From NCBI GenBank assembly GCA_963810305.1, contig CAWEMY010000008.1:54353-118352 (forward strand): a stretch of DNA of 64,000 nucleotides. The letters run 5' to 3'. Below, piece by piece: positions 36,046 through 45,400 of this stretch. Made by a program: the position numbers and the translations under genes. This DNA comes from JACDCA01 sp963810305 (GTDB lineage Bacteria; Acidobacteriota; Vicinamibacteria; Vicinamibacterales; 2-12-FULL-66-21). Each line of letters starts with the position of its first letter. Positions within the stretch are counted from its first letter, which is position 1. The notes under the pieces were generated by a model. It worked only from the letters and a program-made list of their open reading frames with translations, had not been told where the DNA came from and ran no database searches.

Positions 36046-37383
36046 TTACTTCGCGGCGATGCGGAACAGATGTGTTCGGCTGCGGAGATACAGATCGGTA
36101 TCAATCGCGATCGGCGATGCGATGAACGACTGATCAGTCAACGTGTTGGTGGCCAACACTTCGAACTGCTGACCGGCCTTCACGACGACGACGTCTCCCT
36201 CTTCGGTTGCGAGGTAAACGCGATCGCCGACGATGAGCGGCGAGGCTTTGAAGTTGTATGGCTTGGGCAGGCGGGTCTGCATGTAGTGGGGTTCGCCGGT
36301 CGCCGCGTTGAAAACGCTCATCTGCGCGTTGTCTGAGATGACGTATAGCTTGCCATCGTGCAGCGCGGGTGACGCGGTATATGAGGTCCCGCGAGTCGTT
36401 TCCCACACGATTGCGTCGGTGCCCGTCAGATCACCGGTTCGACCGAGACGCACCGCCATCAGCTTCGGGTTGCGATAGCCGCTCATCAGGAGCACGAGAT
36501 CGCCGTGCTGGACGGGCTGGGGGATGGGGTTGACGCCAAGGCCTGCGACTTCCCAGACGACCTTGCCGGTCTCGACGTCGTAGGCCTTTACCTTCGTGTC
36601 AGCGGTCACGACCAATTGTTTCGCACCTGCGTGCTCGACAACGAGCGGCGTGGACCAGCTCGAATTCTCCATGCGGGGTGCGCGCCACAGCTCTTTGCCA
36701 GTCGCCCCATCGAGCGCGATGACGAAGCCTTCCTGCTGGTGATCGAACTGCAGGTACACCCTGCCGCTGTTCACCACTGCGCCCGTACCCTCCCCGAACG
36801 CAAGCCGCATCGCCATCTTCAAACCGAAGTCCTTCTGCCACAGCGGCTTTCCTTCGAGGTCGTAGACGTAGAGACCGCGCGAGCCGAAAAACGCATAAAC
36901 GCGCTGTCCGTCCGTCGCCGGCGCATTCGAGGCGAAGCTGCCATAAATACGGTGGTACCCCTCGTGAGGCACCGCCGTCGTGGCGGTGCGTTGCCAGAGA
37001 ATCCTGCCGGTCTTGCGATCGACAGCCAGAACCTCGAAGCGGTGCTCCTGCCCTGCGCCAGCGCCGCCGCCAGGGCCGCGTCCTCCCGCTTCAGCTGGCG
37101 GCGCCGCTGCCGCCGATCCTGTGGGAATTGCGGTCGTCAGAAACAGACGGTCCCCCGCTGCCACCGGCGTCGAGTGTCCGCGGCCGGGAATCTCGACCTT
37201 CCACTGCACATTGGAGGTATCGCTCCATGTGAGCGGGACGTCGGCCGTCGCCACACCGTTGTGCCCCGGACCGCGCCAATGCGGCCATGCGGCTTGCCCG
37301 GCCCGCTGGCCGCCGGTCGAGGCGGCATTGCCGAGGAGTGGAAGGGCAAGCAGGACGATCAGGAGGCTGTCAGCGGGTCGCAT
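36046..37383 (-). CDS. Exported PQQ-like beta-propeller protein
   Basis: A 445-residue protein starting with a signal peptide (MRPADSLLIVLLALPLLGNA) and the marker WPHWRGPGHNGVA. The blades show repeats such as DRKTGRILWQR, DGATGKELWRAP and DVETGKVVWEVAG. There is a Gly/Ala/Pro-rich insertion at about 75-95. No catalytic motif of PQQ dehydrogenases is seen. The start at 37383 was chosen because the export signal follows directly; the longer reading adds six residues. It is divergent from the cold-shock gene and its stop adjoins an 88-bp repeat element. Confidence 0.88.
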   Translation of the reverse strand: MRPADSLLIVLLALPLLGNAASTGGQRAGQAAWPHWRGPGHNGVATADVPLTWSDTSNVQWKVEIPGRGHSTPVAAGDRLFLTTAIPTGSAAAAPPAEAGGRGPGGGAGAGQEHRFEVLAVDRKTGRILWQRTATTAVPHEGYHRIYGSFASNAPATDGQRVYAFFGSRGLYVYDLEGKPLWQKDFGLKMAMRLAFGEGTGAVVNSGRVYLQFDHQQEGFVIALDGATGKELWRAPRMENSSWSTPLVVEHAGAKQLVVTADTKVKAYDVETGKVVWEVAGLGVNPIPQPVQHGDLVLLMSGYRNPKLMAVRLGRTGDLTGTDAIVWETTRGTSYTASPALHDGKLYVISDNAQMSVFNAATGEPHYMQTRLPKPYNFKASPLIVGDRVYLATEEGDVVVVKAGQQFEVLATNTLTDQSFIASPIAIDTDLYLRSRTHLFRIAAK

Positions 37384-37426
37384 CGGGAAATTCTGGCACA
37401 AAGGTGCTACGAAGCGGGGCGAATGC

Positions 37427-37432
37427 TACAAT
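37427..37432 (+). promoter_or_regulatory. Possible -10 box of the cold-shock gene
   Basis: TACAAT lies 63 bases before the ATG at 37495, giving a leader of about 55 nt. Long leaders are usual for cold-shock genes. No good -35 box was seen. Confidence 0.3.
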
Positions 37433-37494
37433 TCTCGCCGCGCGAGCGCCGCTTCTGGCGCCGCGCCTCGGTACGTCGACTCGGGAGTCTCTCA

Positions 37495-37701
37495 ATGGCA
37501 GCAATTCAGGGTACGGTCAAGCGGTTGGTCAGCGACAAAGGTTTTGGATTCGTAGCGGCACAGGACGGGAACGAATACTTCTTCCACCGTTCGGCCTGTA
37601 ACGGCATCCGGTTCGATGACCTTCGGGAGGGTCAGTCGGTTACGTTTGAGACGGGTCAGGGGCCGAAGGGTCCGCGCGCCGAGAACGTCACGCCCGCCTG
37701 A
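37495..37701 (+). CDS. Cold-shock-like nucleic-acid-binding protein
   Basis: A 68-residue single cold-shock domain protein. RNP1 reads KGFGFV and RNP2 reads YFFHRSA, the residues that stack on single-stranded nucleic acid; the N-terminal IQGTVKRLVSDKG is the standard first strand. Such proteins act as RNA chaperones in the cytoplasm. A much longer open frame exists upstream (from 36505), but it is antisense to the PQQ-like gene, and only the part from this ATG resembles a protein family. A strong hairpin follows the stop. Confidence 0.93.
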   Translation: MAAIQGTVKRLVSDKGFGFVAAQDGNEYFFHRSACNGIRFDDLREGQSVTFETGQGPKGPRAENVTPA

Positions 37702-37725
37702 ATCACGCCAACTCCTCATCTTCAA

Positions 37726-37768
37726 CGCCTGACTCCTGACGGCACGGGTGTGTGTCAGGGGTCAGGCG
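37726..37768. terminator. Hairpin between the convergent cold-shock and dehydrogenase genes
   Basis: A 15-bp stem (CGCCTGACTCCTGAC paired with GTCAGGGGTCAGGCG, one mismatch) around a 13-base loop lies in the 89-base convergent gap. It has no T-run on either side, so it may act with Rho or simply be a repeat palindrome, but position and strength suit a bidirectional terminator. Confidence 0.5.
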
Positions 37769-37790
37769 TCAGCCTGCCGGCACTTCCCGG

Positions 37791-38960
37791 TTACGTTGCC
37801 AGAACCACCTTCAGGCACTCATCTTCCTTATTGTTGAAGATCGAGAACCCTCGTGGCGCATCCTCGAGGTGCATCCGGTGGGTGATGACGAACGACGGAT
37901 CGATCTCCCGATCCTCGATGCGCTTCAGCAGCGGCCGCATGTAGCGCTGCACGTGGCACTGGCCTGACTTCAGCGTCAGCGACCGGTTCACGATGGCCCC
38001 CATCGGGAACTTGTCGAGGAACCCGCCGTAGACGCCGGCAACCGATACGGTTCCCCCGCTGCGGCAGGCGAGGATCGCCTGGCGGAGCGCCACCGGGCGA
38101 TCGGTCTCGAGCAGCATTGTCGTTTTGACCCGGTCGTACGCTCCGGCGACGCCCGGCGCATGTCCTTCCATGCCGACCGCGTCGATGCAGTGATCCGGAC
38201 CGCGGCCTCCGGTCATCTCGCGCAGCGCGTCGTGAACGTCCACCTGCTCGTAGTTGAGCGTCTCCGCGCCGGCGCGGTCGCGGGCGATGCGCATCCGATA
38301 CTCGAACCGGTCGATGGCGATCACGCGCTCGGCGCCGAGCAAGTACGCGCTCTTGATCGCAAACTGCCCCACCGGGCCACAACCCCAGACGGCGATCGTG
38401 TCACCAGGCTGGATGTTGCACATGTCGGCCGCCATGTAGCCGGTCGGGAAGATGTCCGAGAGGAACAGCACCTGCTCGTCGGTCAGGCTGTCGGGGACCT
38501 TGATCGGGCCGACGTCGGCAAACGGCACGCGGACGTATTCGGCCTGACCGCCCGCGTAGCCGCCCATCATATGGGAGTAACCGTAGAGCCCGCAGGTCGA
38601 ATACCCGTACAGCTTTTCCGACATCCACGCATTCGGATTCGAGTTCTCGCAGAGGGAGTACATGTCACGCTCGCACTGCGCACAATGCCCGCATGCGATC
38701 GGGAAAGGAACGACGACGCGATCGCCAAGCTGAAGGTTCCTGACCGCAGAACCCTTGTCGACGACTTCGCCCATGAATTCGTGGCCGATGATGTCGCCGC
38801 GCTTCATCGTCGGGATGAATCCGTTGTAGAGATGCAGATCCGAGCCGCAGATCGCTGTTTTCGTGACCCGTACGATGGCGTCCCGCGGATTCAGGATCGA
38901 GGGATCCGGAACGTTTTCCACCCGGACGTTTCCTGTTCCCTGCCAGCAATTGGCCTTCAT
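37791..38960 (-). CDS. Zinc-dependent alcohol/formaldehyde dehydrogenase (MDR family)
   Basis: A 389-residue medium-chain dehydrogenase. Catalytic zinc ligands are visible in TAICGSDLHLY (Cys38) and IIGHEFMG (His, about 60). The structural-zinc lobe is complete (ACGHCAQCERDMYSLC). The NAD(P)-binding Rossmann segment is IAVWGCGPVGQFA. The long insertion after the zinc lobe and the YGGFLDKFP segment resemble glutathione-independent formaldehyde dehydrogenases, so small aldehydes or alcohols are likely substrates. Its ATG overlaps the stop of the SRPBCC gene upstream by 4 bases, making a two-gene operon. Confidence 0.9.
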   Translation of the reverse strand: MKANCWQGTGNVRVENVPDPSILNPRDAIVRVTKTAICGSDLHLYNGFIPTMKRGDIIGHEFMGEVVDKGSAVRNLQLGDRVVVPFPIACGHCAQCERDMYSLCENSNPNAWMSEKLYGYSTCGLYGYSHMMGGYAGGQAEYVRVPFADVGPIKVPDSLTDEQVLFLSDIFPTGYMAADMCNIQPGDTIAVWGCGPVGQFAIKSAYLLGAERVIAIDRFEYRMRIARDRAGAETLNYEQVDVHDALREMTGGRGPDHCIDAVGMEGHAPGVAGAYDRVKTTMLLETDRPVALRQAILACRSGGTVSVAGVYGGFLDKFPMGAIVNRSLTLKSGQCHVQRYMRPLLKRIEDREIDPSFVITHRMHLEDAPRGFSIFNNKEDECLKVVLAT

Positions 38961-39637
38961 GACCTCACCCCCGCGAGCGTCCGCGCTTCCTCAACGGACG
39001 GGGTCGGTTTGGCCGGGCGCCAGAGACCGATACCGTCTGAGATCGCAATCTCTCCGGCTTCGAGCAACTGCTTGAAACGGCGGAGGTCCTCTCGGACCTG
39101 TTGTTCCGGTTCCTCGCCGAAGAGCCAGGCGACGTTGCGTCCAAGCCGGCCGGCAGGCGGGCGGTACTGGAGACGTACCCGCACTTCAGTGCCGCGCGCC
39201 CCTGGCGCGGGCCGGAACTGGACCGTGCCACTGTTCTCAATCTGCGAGCCTTCGACTGACCGCCAGGCGATCAGTTCACCTTCACGATCCTCCACCATCT
39301 CAGCTTCCCACTCGACCGTTGTGCCCGCCGGTGCGGTCGCACGCCACCGGGACCGTCCATGGCTCAGCATCTGGACAGACTCGACGTGGCTCATGAATCG
39401 CGGAAAACTTTCGAAGTTCTTCCAGGAGCGGTAAACCTCACCGATCGGTTTGTTGATCGTCGCCACCTCTTCGACGTCCACCGACCGATCACGCCTGGCG
39501 ATCGTTCTGCCTCGACCGCTCGAAGAAAACCGCTGAGTAGCCAGAACGGCCAATCCGCTTCCAACTATCGCGATCCCAATCCACCCGAGGGTGGTCACCA
39601 GCTGCTCCCGACGGTCCTCACCTGCCTGAATGTGCAT
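38957..39637 (-). CDS. Membrane-anchored SRPBCC (cyclase/dehydrase-like) protein
   Basis: A 226-residue protein with one transmembrane segment near the N-terminus (TLGWIGIAIVGSGLAVLATQ, about 15-34) and an SRPBCC ligand-binding fold. VEEVATINKPIGEVYRSW and FESFPRFMSHVESV are the family's opening, and EGELIAWRSVEG follows. Such proteins bind hydrophobic ligands; the ligand here is unknown. The ATG at 39637 follows a good ribosome site (GGAGTAGAG); an ATG 72 bases upstream lacks one. It is coupled to the dehydrogenase gene by a 4-base overlap. Confidence 0.82.
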   Translation of the reverse strand: MHIQAGEDRREQLVTTLGWIGIAIVGSGLAVLATQRFSSSGRGRTIARRDRSVDVEEVATINKPIGEVYRSWKNFESFPRFMSHVESVQMLSHGRSRWRATAPAGTTVEWEAEMVEDREGELIAWRSVEGSQIENSGTVQFRPAPGARGTEVRVRLQYRPPAGRLGRNVAWLFGEEPEQQVREDLRRFKQLLEAGEIAISDGIGLWRPAKPTPSVEEARTLAGVRS

Positions 39638-39783
39638 CTCTACTCCCTGTGTGTCCGACTTCTGACTTGTTTCTGGGTTACTGACTTTTGAACTCTGATT
39701 TAGTAGCAATCATCGAACCCATTTCGGAACCTTCCTGACAGCGGTCAGATCGCACCCAACAACTGCCGCCACCTCGTCGTCTA

Positions 39784-40773
39784 ATGACGGTCATGAACAT
39801 TCCTACACTGGCGGGGATAGCGTTGATCGGCGCCGGGTTGCTCGTTCGAGCGCCGCTCGGTGTCGAGATGGTCGCCGAGGTGGCACACCTTCAGTTCCAC
39901 AGCGACCTTCTCTTGAATCTTCATCACACGCTCTACGCCGCGGCGTGGGATAAACGTCCTGAAGCGGGAACCCTTCGGGCGTTCGCCGGACGTTTGCCGG
40001 CTCCGCTCGAGGCGCCGATGAGCCCCGAGGAACGGAAGGCCTGGGAGGCCGCCGTCACCCATTACGACGAGCAGGTCGCATCACGAGACCTGCTCTTCGG
40101 GAAGGGAATGGTGTCGCTAAAGGCCGCGCTCGCAGACGGGAATCTTTCTAGCGACGCGGTGGGCAAGGAACTGCGCGACGTACTCGAGGCAGCGACCCCC
40201 GTCTATCGTCGTCACTTCTGGACGGCGCACGACCGTGCGAACCGCGCGTGGATAGGGCAAACGAGCGATAAGCTCAAGATGGTCGCGCCGAACGTCGTGA
40301 AACGCCTCGAACAGCTCTACGGCGTCCCGTGGTTCACCTCCCCTACCCGCGTCGACGTGGTGTGGGTCGGCAACCGTCAGGGCGCCTACACGACCAACGG
40401 ACCAACCCACGTCGTGATCTCGAGTGGCGACCCGGAGAACACTGACTGGACTTCGGTTGAAACGGTCTTCCACGAGGTCTCACACACGCTCGTGCTTCCG
40501 ATACAGGAGAAGATCAATCGCGCGCTCGGCGACCGCAGAAAGGCGCACGGCATTCTCTGGCACGTCGTCCAGTTCTATCTCACCGGCGCAGTGGTTCAGG
40601 AAGTGCTGAAGGCGCGTGGCGTCGACTACACGCCGTACATGTATTCGACCGGGTTGCTCGATCGTGCCTGGAGCCAGTACCGCAAGCCAGTGGAGGACAA
40701 CTGGTCGCCATATGTGACGGGGAAAGTGACGCTCGACGAAGCGATCGCTGCTACCGTCGGCGCGGTGAAGTGA
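39784..40773 (+). CDS. Putative exported HExxH metallopeptidase-like protein
   Basis: A 329-residue protein with a hydrophobic N-terminus (about 4-22) that could be a signal peptide or anchor. Residues 230-234 read HEVSH in the context VETVFHEVSHTLV, the zinc-binding helix of zincins. A later conserved acidic residue could be the third ligand. I do not recognise a named family. The N-terminal part before the motif is helical. It overlaps the convergent gene by 23 bases. Peptidase activity is an inference from the single motif. Confidence 0.72.
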   Translation: MTVMNIPTLAGIALIGAGLLVRAPLGVEMVAEVAHLQFHSDLLLNLHHTLYAAAWDKRPEAGTLRAFAGRLPAPLEAPMSPEERKAWEAAVTHYDEQVASRDLLFGKGMVSLKAALADGNLSSDAVGKELRDVLEAATPVYRRHFWTAHDRANRAWIGQTSDKLKMVAPNVVKRLEQLYGVPWFTSPTRVDVVWVGNRQGAYTTNGPTHVVISSGDPENTDWTSVETVFHEVSHTLVLPIQEKINRALGDRRKAHGILWHVVQFYLTGAVVQEVLKARGVDYTPYMYSTGLLDRAWSQYRKPVEDNWSPYVTGKVTLDEAIAATVGAVK

Positions 40774-41152
40774 GACGCGTCGGAGTCGTCCGCGGCTGTC
40801 GTGCGCGGGCCGCGAGCATTGCGCCGATGCCCGTGCAGAGCCCGAAGGACGCGGCGACGATCGCGAGACCGAGATTCGGTGTCGTTCCCATCAGGATCGC
40901 GGCCGCGGCCGCGCACACGGATCCCGCAGCAACCCCACCAGTCGTCTGGAGCGCGGTGACGCGTGCCGGCGGTGACCCGGGACGGCGGAGCGGCATGACG
41001 GCCGCGAAGGAGCCGAGGATAGCGGCCGCTGCCAGCCAGAGATACCGAACATCGTCACCGGTTTCGACCGCACGGATGCTTCCAAAGGCCACGGGGAGTG
41101 CAAGCAGAAGCATCGCGGCGATGAGAACCACGGGCCGTCCCCCTCCGATCAT
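40751..41152 (-). CDS. Small four-helix membrane protein
   Basis: A 133-residue protein with hydrophobic segments at about 8-24, 36-53, 68-86 and 91-112, and a basic tail. No family was recognised. It overlaps the GNAT gene upstream by 4 bases (ATGA), so the two are probably translated together, and overlaps the convergent HExxH gene by 23 bases. Confidence 0.6.
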   Translation of the reverse strand: MIGGGRPVVLIAAMLLLALPVAFGSIRAVETGDDVRYLWLAAAAILGSFAAVMPLRRPGSPPARVTALQTTGGVAAGSVCAAAAAILMGTTPNLGLAIVAASFGLCTGIGAMLAARARQPRTTPTRLTSPRRR

Positions 41153-41682
41153 CTTCGAGCGGCCTGCTGAGCGAAAGCACCGGCGGTGATTTGATACACG
41201 TCGCTCTCCCGGCCGTCGGGTTCTGACCTGGAACCGATGAACGCCGCCCCGATCTTTTCCACCGCGCGCTGCGAGCGCAGGTTGTGGCGGCCAATCACAA
41301 AGAGCACTCGACTCACACGGCCGAACGCGTGCTGCAGCATCAGCCGCTTCATTTCGCCGTTGTAACGGCCGCCCCAGTGGGACCGAGCCAGGAAGGTCCA
41401 GCCGATCTCCACTTCATCGCGTTCGGCGTCGTAGCCGTGGTAGCGCGAGGACCCGATCACCTGCCGCGTGTGGGCATCGATCGCGATCAACGCGCCACCT
41501 GACGCCATGGCTTCGTCAAAGAACACCCTGAAGCCCTCCGGTTCGCAGCGATTCTTCACCGGATGCTGCTCCCAGATCAGCGGGTCGGCGGCGACCGCGT
41601 ACAGGTCATCATGGTCCTCTGGACGAAGCGGCCTGAGCTCGATGAGATCTCCCTTCAGAACCGGTTGCCAATCGAACGACAT
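41149..41682 (-). CDS. GNAT family N-acetyltransferase (RimJ-like)
   Basis: A 177-residue acetyltransferase using acetyl-CoA. The order of motifs fits RimJ/RimL-type GNATs: LIELRPLRPEDHDDLY at the start, VIGSSRYHGYDAERDEVEIGWTF in the middle, and RVLFVIGRHNLRSQRAVEKIGA near the end, which is the typical N.RS..A.EK.G.. helix. The acceptor is unknown. The start MSFDW at 41682 was preferred to 41721 because it begins at the conserved strand. Confidence 0.88.
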   Translation of the reverse strand: MSFDWQPVLKGDLIELRPLRPEDHDDLYAVAADPLIWEQHPVKNRCEPEGFRVFFDEAMASGGALIAIDAHTRQVIGSSRYHGYDAERDEVEIGWTFLARSHWGGRYNGEMKRLMLQHAFGRVSRVLFVIGRHNLRSQRAVEKIGAAFIGSRSEPDGRESDVYQITAGAFAQQAARR

Positions 41683-41717
41683 CTTTGATCGCCTGTGCAA
41701 AATGACGGCATGTAATA

Positions 41718-42239
41718 TCACCGACTTTCGAGCGCCAGTTTCGTGATTCGCTCTATGAACGGGCCCTTGGCCTGCGTGTAGGCCTCGCGATCAAGTCGGT
41801 GCTCCTTAGCCAGCCGTCGTTTCAGCGCCTCGTACTCACTGGCAACATCCGCGTGCGCACGTAGATAATCGCGGAACGCAATTCGACCGGACCACTGCGG
41901 CGTCCCCACCGGGATGAGGTGAAGATGATGAGTGCGGAATGATGGAGACGGCTTGCAGAACCAGTGCTCCAGTTCGACCTGGTAAGGGGCGTAGCTGTAA
42001 CCCAACTCAGTCGCCGCCGCAATTGCCGGCCGTGATACGTCGAGCCCCTGCACACCGGCCATGATGTCGATCACCGGCTTCGCGGCAAGGCCAGGTATCG
42101 CGGTACTGCCGATGTGCTCAATCGGCCCTGCCAGCCACGCTGCCAACCCTCGACGAAGGATGTCAGCTTCCTCACGGAAACGTGTCGGCCACGACGGATC
42201 GTATGGAACGATCTCAACCGGCGCTTCGAGCGAAGTCAT
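41718..42239 (-). CDS. GrpB family protein (UPF0157, nucleotidyltransferase fold)
   Basis: A 173-residue protein that begins with VEIVPYDPSWPTRFREEAD, has IEHIGSTAIPGLAAKPVIDI (the GrpB signature with a nucleotidyltransferase-like GS...D pattern) and ends in a helical domain (YLRAHADVASEYEALKR). The family's activity is not well established. It is upstream of the GNAT gene by 35 bases on the same strand, giving a likely three-gene unit 42239 to 40751. Confidence 0.9.
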   Translation of the reverse strand: MTSLEAPVEIVPYDPSWPTRFREEADILRRGLAAWLAGPIEHIGSTAIPGLAAKPVIDIMAGVQGLDVSRPAIAAATELGYSYAPYQVELEHWFCKPSPSFRTHHLHLIPVGTPQWSGRIAFRDYLRAHADVASEYEALKRRLAKEHRLDREAYTQAKGPFIERITKLALESR

Positions 42240-42346
42240 GAGATGAAGTTCACGCCGCAGTGGCGCAGTATAGCGCCCGCCGGTCCCCGTCCCTTTCTCT
42301 TTGCGAGTGCCGCCGTTTCTGATTAAGCTCCGGCCTGTATCACCAC

Positions 42347-42458
42347 AGCCCTGAAGGGCTGGACGCCCTTCGCAGATGCAGCCCTAAAGGGCTGGACGCC
42401 CTTCGCAGATGCAGCCCTAAAGGGCTGGACGCCTTCGCAGATGCAGCCCTAAAGGGCT
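42347..42458. repeat. 33-bp tandem repeat with AGCCCTAAAGGGCT palindrome, four units
   Basis: Palindromic cores at 42347, 42380, 42413 and 42445 are spaced 33, 33 and 32 bases, with the spacer GGACGCCCTTCGCAGATGC. It resembles the 34-bp array at 35771 but has a different spacer orientation. It lies in the 244-base divergent gap just before the amidohydrolase gene, whose ribosome site (GGAGGAAA) starts right after it. Confidence 0.9.
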
Positions 42459-42483
42459 GGACTACGGAGCTGGAGGAAACCAA

Positions 42484-45400
42484 ATGACCGCTGATCGCCG
42501 CTTTCTGCGAACTCGAATCATCCGGCTTTCCCTGGCGCTCTTGCTGATTTGTTCAGTTGCCTCCTCTCTCGGCTTCCTGAACGCGCAGGAAAAACAAGAC
42601 GAGAAGAAAGACGCGGCTGACAAGGACAAGAAGAAGGACCTTCCGCTCGAAGCTGACCGGACGATCGCCTTCGATACGAGCGAAGGATCCTGGATCTCGC
42701 TCGACGTGGCGCCGGACGGAAAGCAGATCGTCTTCGAGTTGCTGGGGGATCTCTATACGCTTCCAATGGACGGCGGGACGGCGACGCGGATCATGGCCGG
42801 CAACATGTTCGACAGCCAGCCGCGATTCTCGCCCGACGGTTCGAAGCTCGTCTTCCTCTCCGACCGCAACGGCGACGAGAACATCTGGATCGCGAACCGC
42901 GATGGCAGCGATCCGAAAGCGATCACCAAGGGCAAGAACACACGCTACTGGTCGCCCGAATGGACGCCCGACGGCAAGTACATCGTCGTCTCGAAATCCG
43001 GCGCGCCTCCCGGCGGGACGCAGTTGTGGCTGTATCACGTCGACGGTGGCAGCGGCGTCAATCTCACGGGCGGCGAGGAACGGCGGCAGCTCAATCCGCT
43101 CGGCGCCGCGGTCGGCAAAGATGATCGGTTCGTCTATTTCACCGAGCGCACGGCCGCAGGCAGCGTCTACAACCAGATGAACTTCCGGTGGCAGCTCGGT
43201 GTCTACGACCGCCACACCGGTGAGAATTTCCGCATGAGCGACGAGCTCGGAAGCGCGATGCGTCCGGTGCTCTCCCCTGACGGCCGCTGGCTGGTGTACG
43301 CCACGCGGTGGGACGCGCAGACCGGCCTCCGCGTCCGGGATCTGAAGAGCGGCGACGACTCGTGGCTGACGTACCCGGTCACGCGCGACGACCAGGAGTC
43401 CGCCTCGACCCGCGACCTGATGCCCGGTTCCTCCTTCACGCCGGATTCGAAGGCGCTCGTAACGTCATTCGACGGGAAGCTATGGCGCGTCGAGGTCCCG
43501 TCCGGCGAGGCAACGCCGATCCCGTTCACCGCGAAAATCGAACAGAAACTCGGGCCGAAGGTCAGGTTCGAATACCCGATCGACGAGGGTCCCGTCCGCG
43601 CGCAGCAGATCCGGTATCCCCGGCTCTCCCCCGACGGAACCAGGCTCGCGTTCACGGCGCTCGATCGGCTGTGGGTCATGGACTACCCGGCTGGCAAGCC
43701 GCGCCGCGTCAGCACGATGGACGCCGGCGAGCACCAGCCCGCGTGGTCACCTGACGGGCGATCGATGGCCTACGTGAGCTGGTCGGACGCCGACGGCGGC
43801 CACGTCTATCGCGTCGCGGCCGACGGCGGCACCCCGCAGAAGCTGACCCAGATCCCGTCGTTCTATTCGGACCCGGTTTACTCCCTCGATGGCCAGCGCA
43901 TTGTCGTCGTCAGAGGGCCGAGGGCAGAGCGCCAGGAGGATTTTTCACCGCAGGGCCGCGGCGGCCAGGCAATGGAACTGGTGTGGCTGCCTGCTGGTGG
44001 CGGCGAGGCCACGTTGATCACGCCGTTCCGCGGTCAGGGACGGCCGCACTTTGCCAAGGATCCGGCGCGCATCTACGCGTGGGAAGGCAGCCGTGGCCTC
44101 GTGTCGTTCCGCTTCGACGGCACCGACCGGAAGACGCACGTCAAGGTCACCGGTTACAAGAATCCGGACGCGGAGCAGGCCAGTAACGCCTCAGAGGTGA
44201 TCATGGGCCCCGACGGCGAGCACGCGATCGCCGAGGCACAACATCACGTCTATCTGGTGACCGTGCCGGTGAAGGGAGGCGATGCACCGACGGTCGCGCT
44301 CGCCAGTCCGGAGAGTGCCTCCGTCCCGGTAAAGAAACTGACGACCGTCGGCGGCGAGTTCCTGGCGTGGGCCGGCAACGGAAGACAAGTGACGTTCGCG
44401 CTCGGCCGCACGCTGTTCAAGTACGACCTCGATGCCGCGAGGACGGCTGAGGAAAAGGAGAAAAAAGAAGCGGAGACGAAAAAGGACGCCGGGAAAAAGC
44501 CCGAACCGGAGAAGAAGGACGACAAGCCGGAGGCGAAAAAGAAGCCGGCCTACGAACCGGCACAGACAGAAGTGATCGTCGAAGCTCCGCGCGCGAAACC
44601 GAACGGCAGTGTCGTGCTGCGCGGTGCACGCGTGATCACGATGAAAGGAACCGAAGTCATCGACAACGCCGACATCGTGGTCAAAGACAACCGGATCGTC
44701 GAAGTGGGACGGCGTGGCCAGGTCAGGTTACCCGCCGGCGTCCGGACGATCGACGTGACCGGCAAAACGATCATGCCGGGCCTCGTCGACGTCCACGCGC
44801 ACATCCGGCCGGCGTTTGACGTCCACAAGACGCAGGTCTGGGAGTATCTCGCGAACCTCGCCTATGGCGTAACGACGACGCGTGATCCGCAGACGGCGAC
44901 GACCGACGTGCTTGCGTACCGTGACCTGGTGGAGACGGGCCACATGATCGGGCCGCGCGTCTTCGGTACCGGGCCGGGGGTGTTTTCGCAGGACAACGTC
45001 CAGAGTCTCGACGAGGCGCGAGACGTGTTGAAGCGCTACAGCCAGTACTGGGACACGAAGACGATCAAGCAATACATGGCCGGCAGCCGGCAGCAGCGAC
45101 AGTGGATCATCATGGCCGCCAAGGAGCAGAAGCTGATGCCGACCCTCGAGGGAGGGCTCGATCTCAAGCTCAATCTGACGCAGATTCTCGACGGTTATCC
45201 GGGTCTCGAGCATACCTTGCCGATCATGCCGCTCTACAAGGATGTCGTGCAGCTGGTCGCGCAGTCCGGGATTGTCTACACGCCGACACTGCTCGTCCAG
45301 TACGGCGGACCGTGGGCGGAGAACTACTTCTACGAATCAACCGACGTGCACGGCGACCAGAAGATGCGGCGGTTCGCGCCGCATAGCGATCTCGACAGGA

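Noticed and set aside
36505..37701. A 398-codon open frame on the plus strand ending in the cold-shock domain
   Set aside because: All but the last 68 codons are antisense to the well-supported PQQ-like gene and resemble no protein; only the part from the ATG at 37495 is real.
42347..42458. Regular 33-bp repeats as a CRISPR array
   Set aside because: The 'spacers' are nearly identical to one another and the core is a short palindrome; no cas gene is near. It is a tandem REP-like array.
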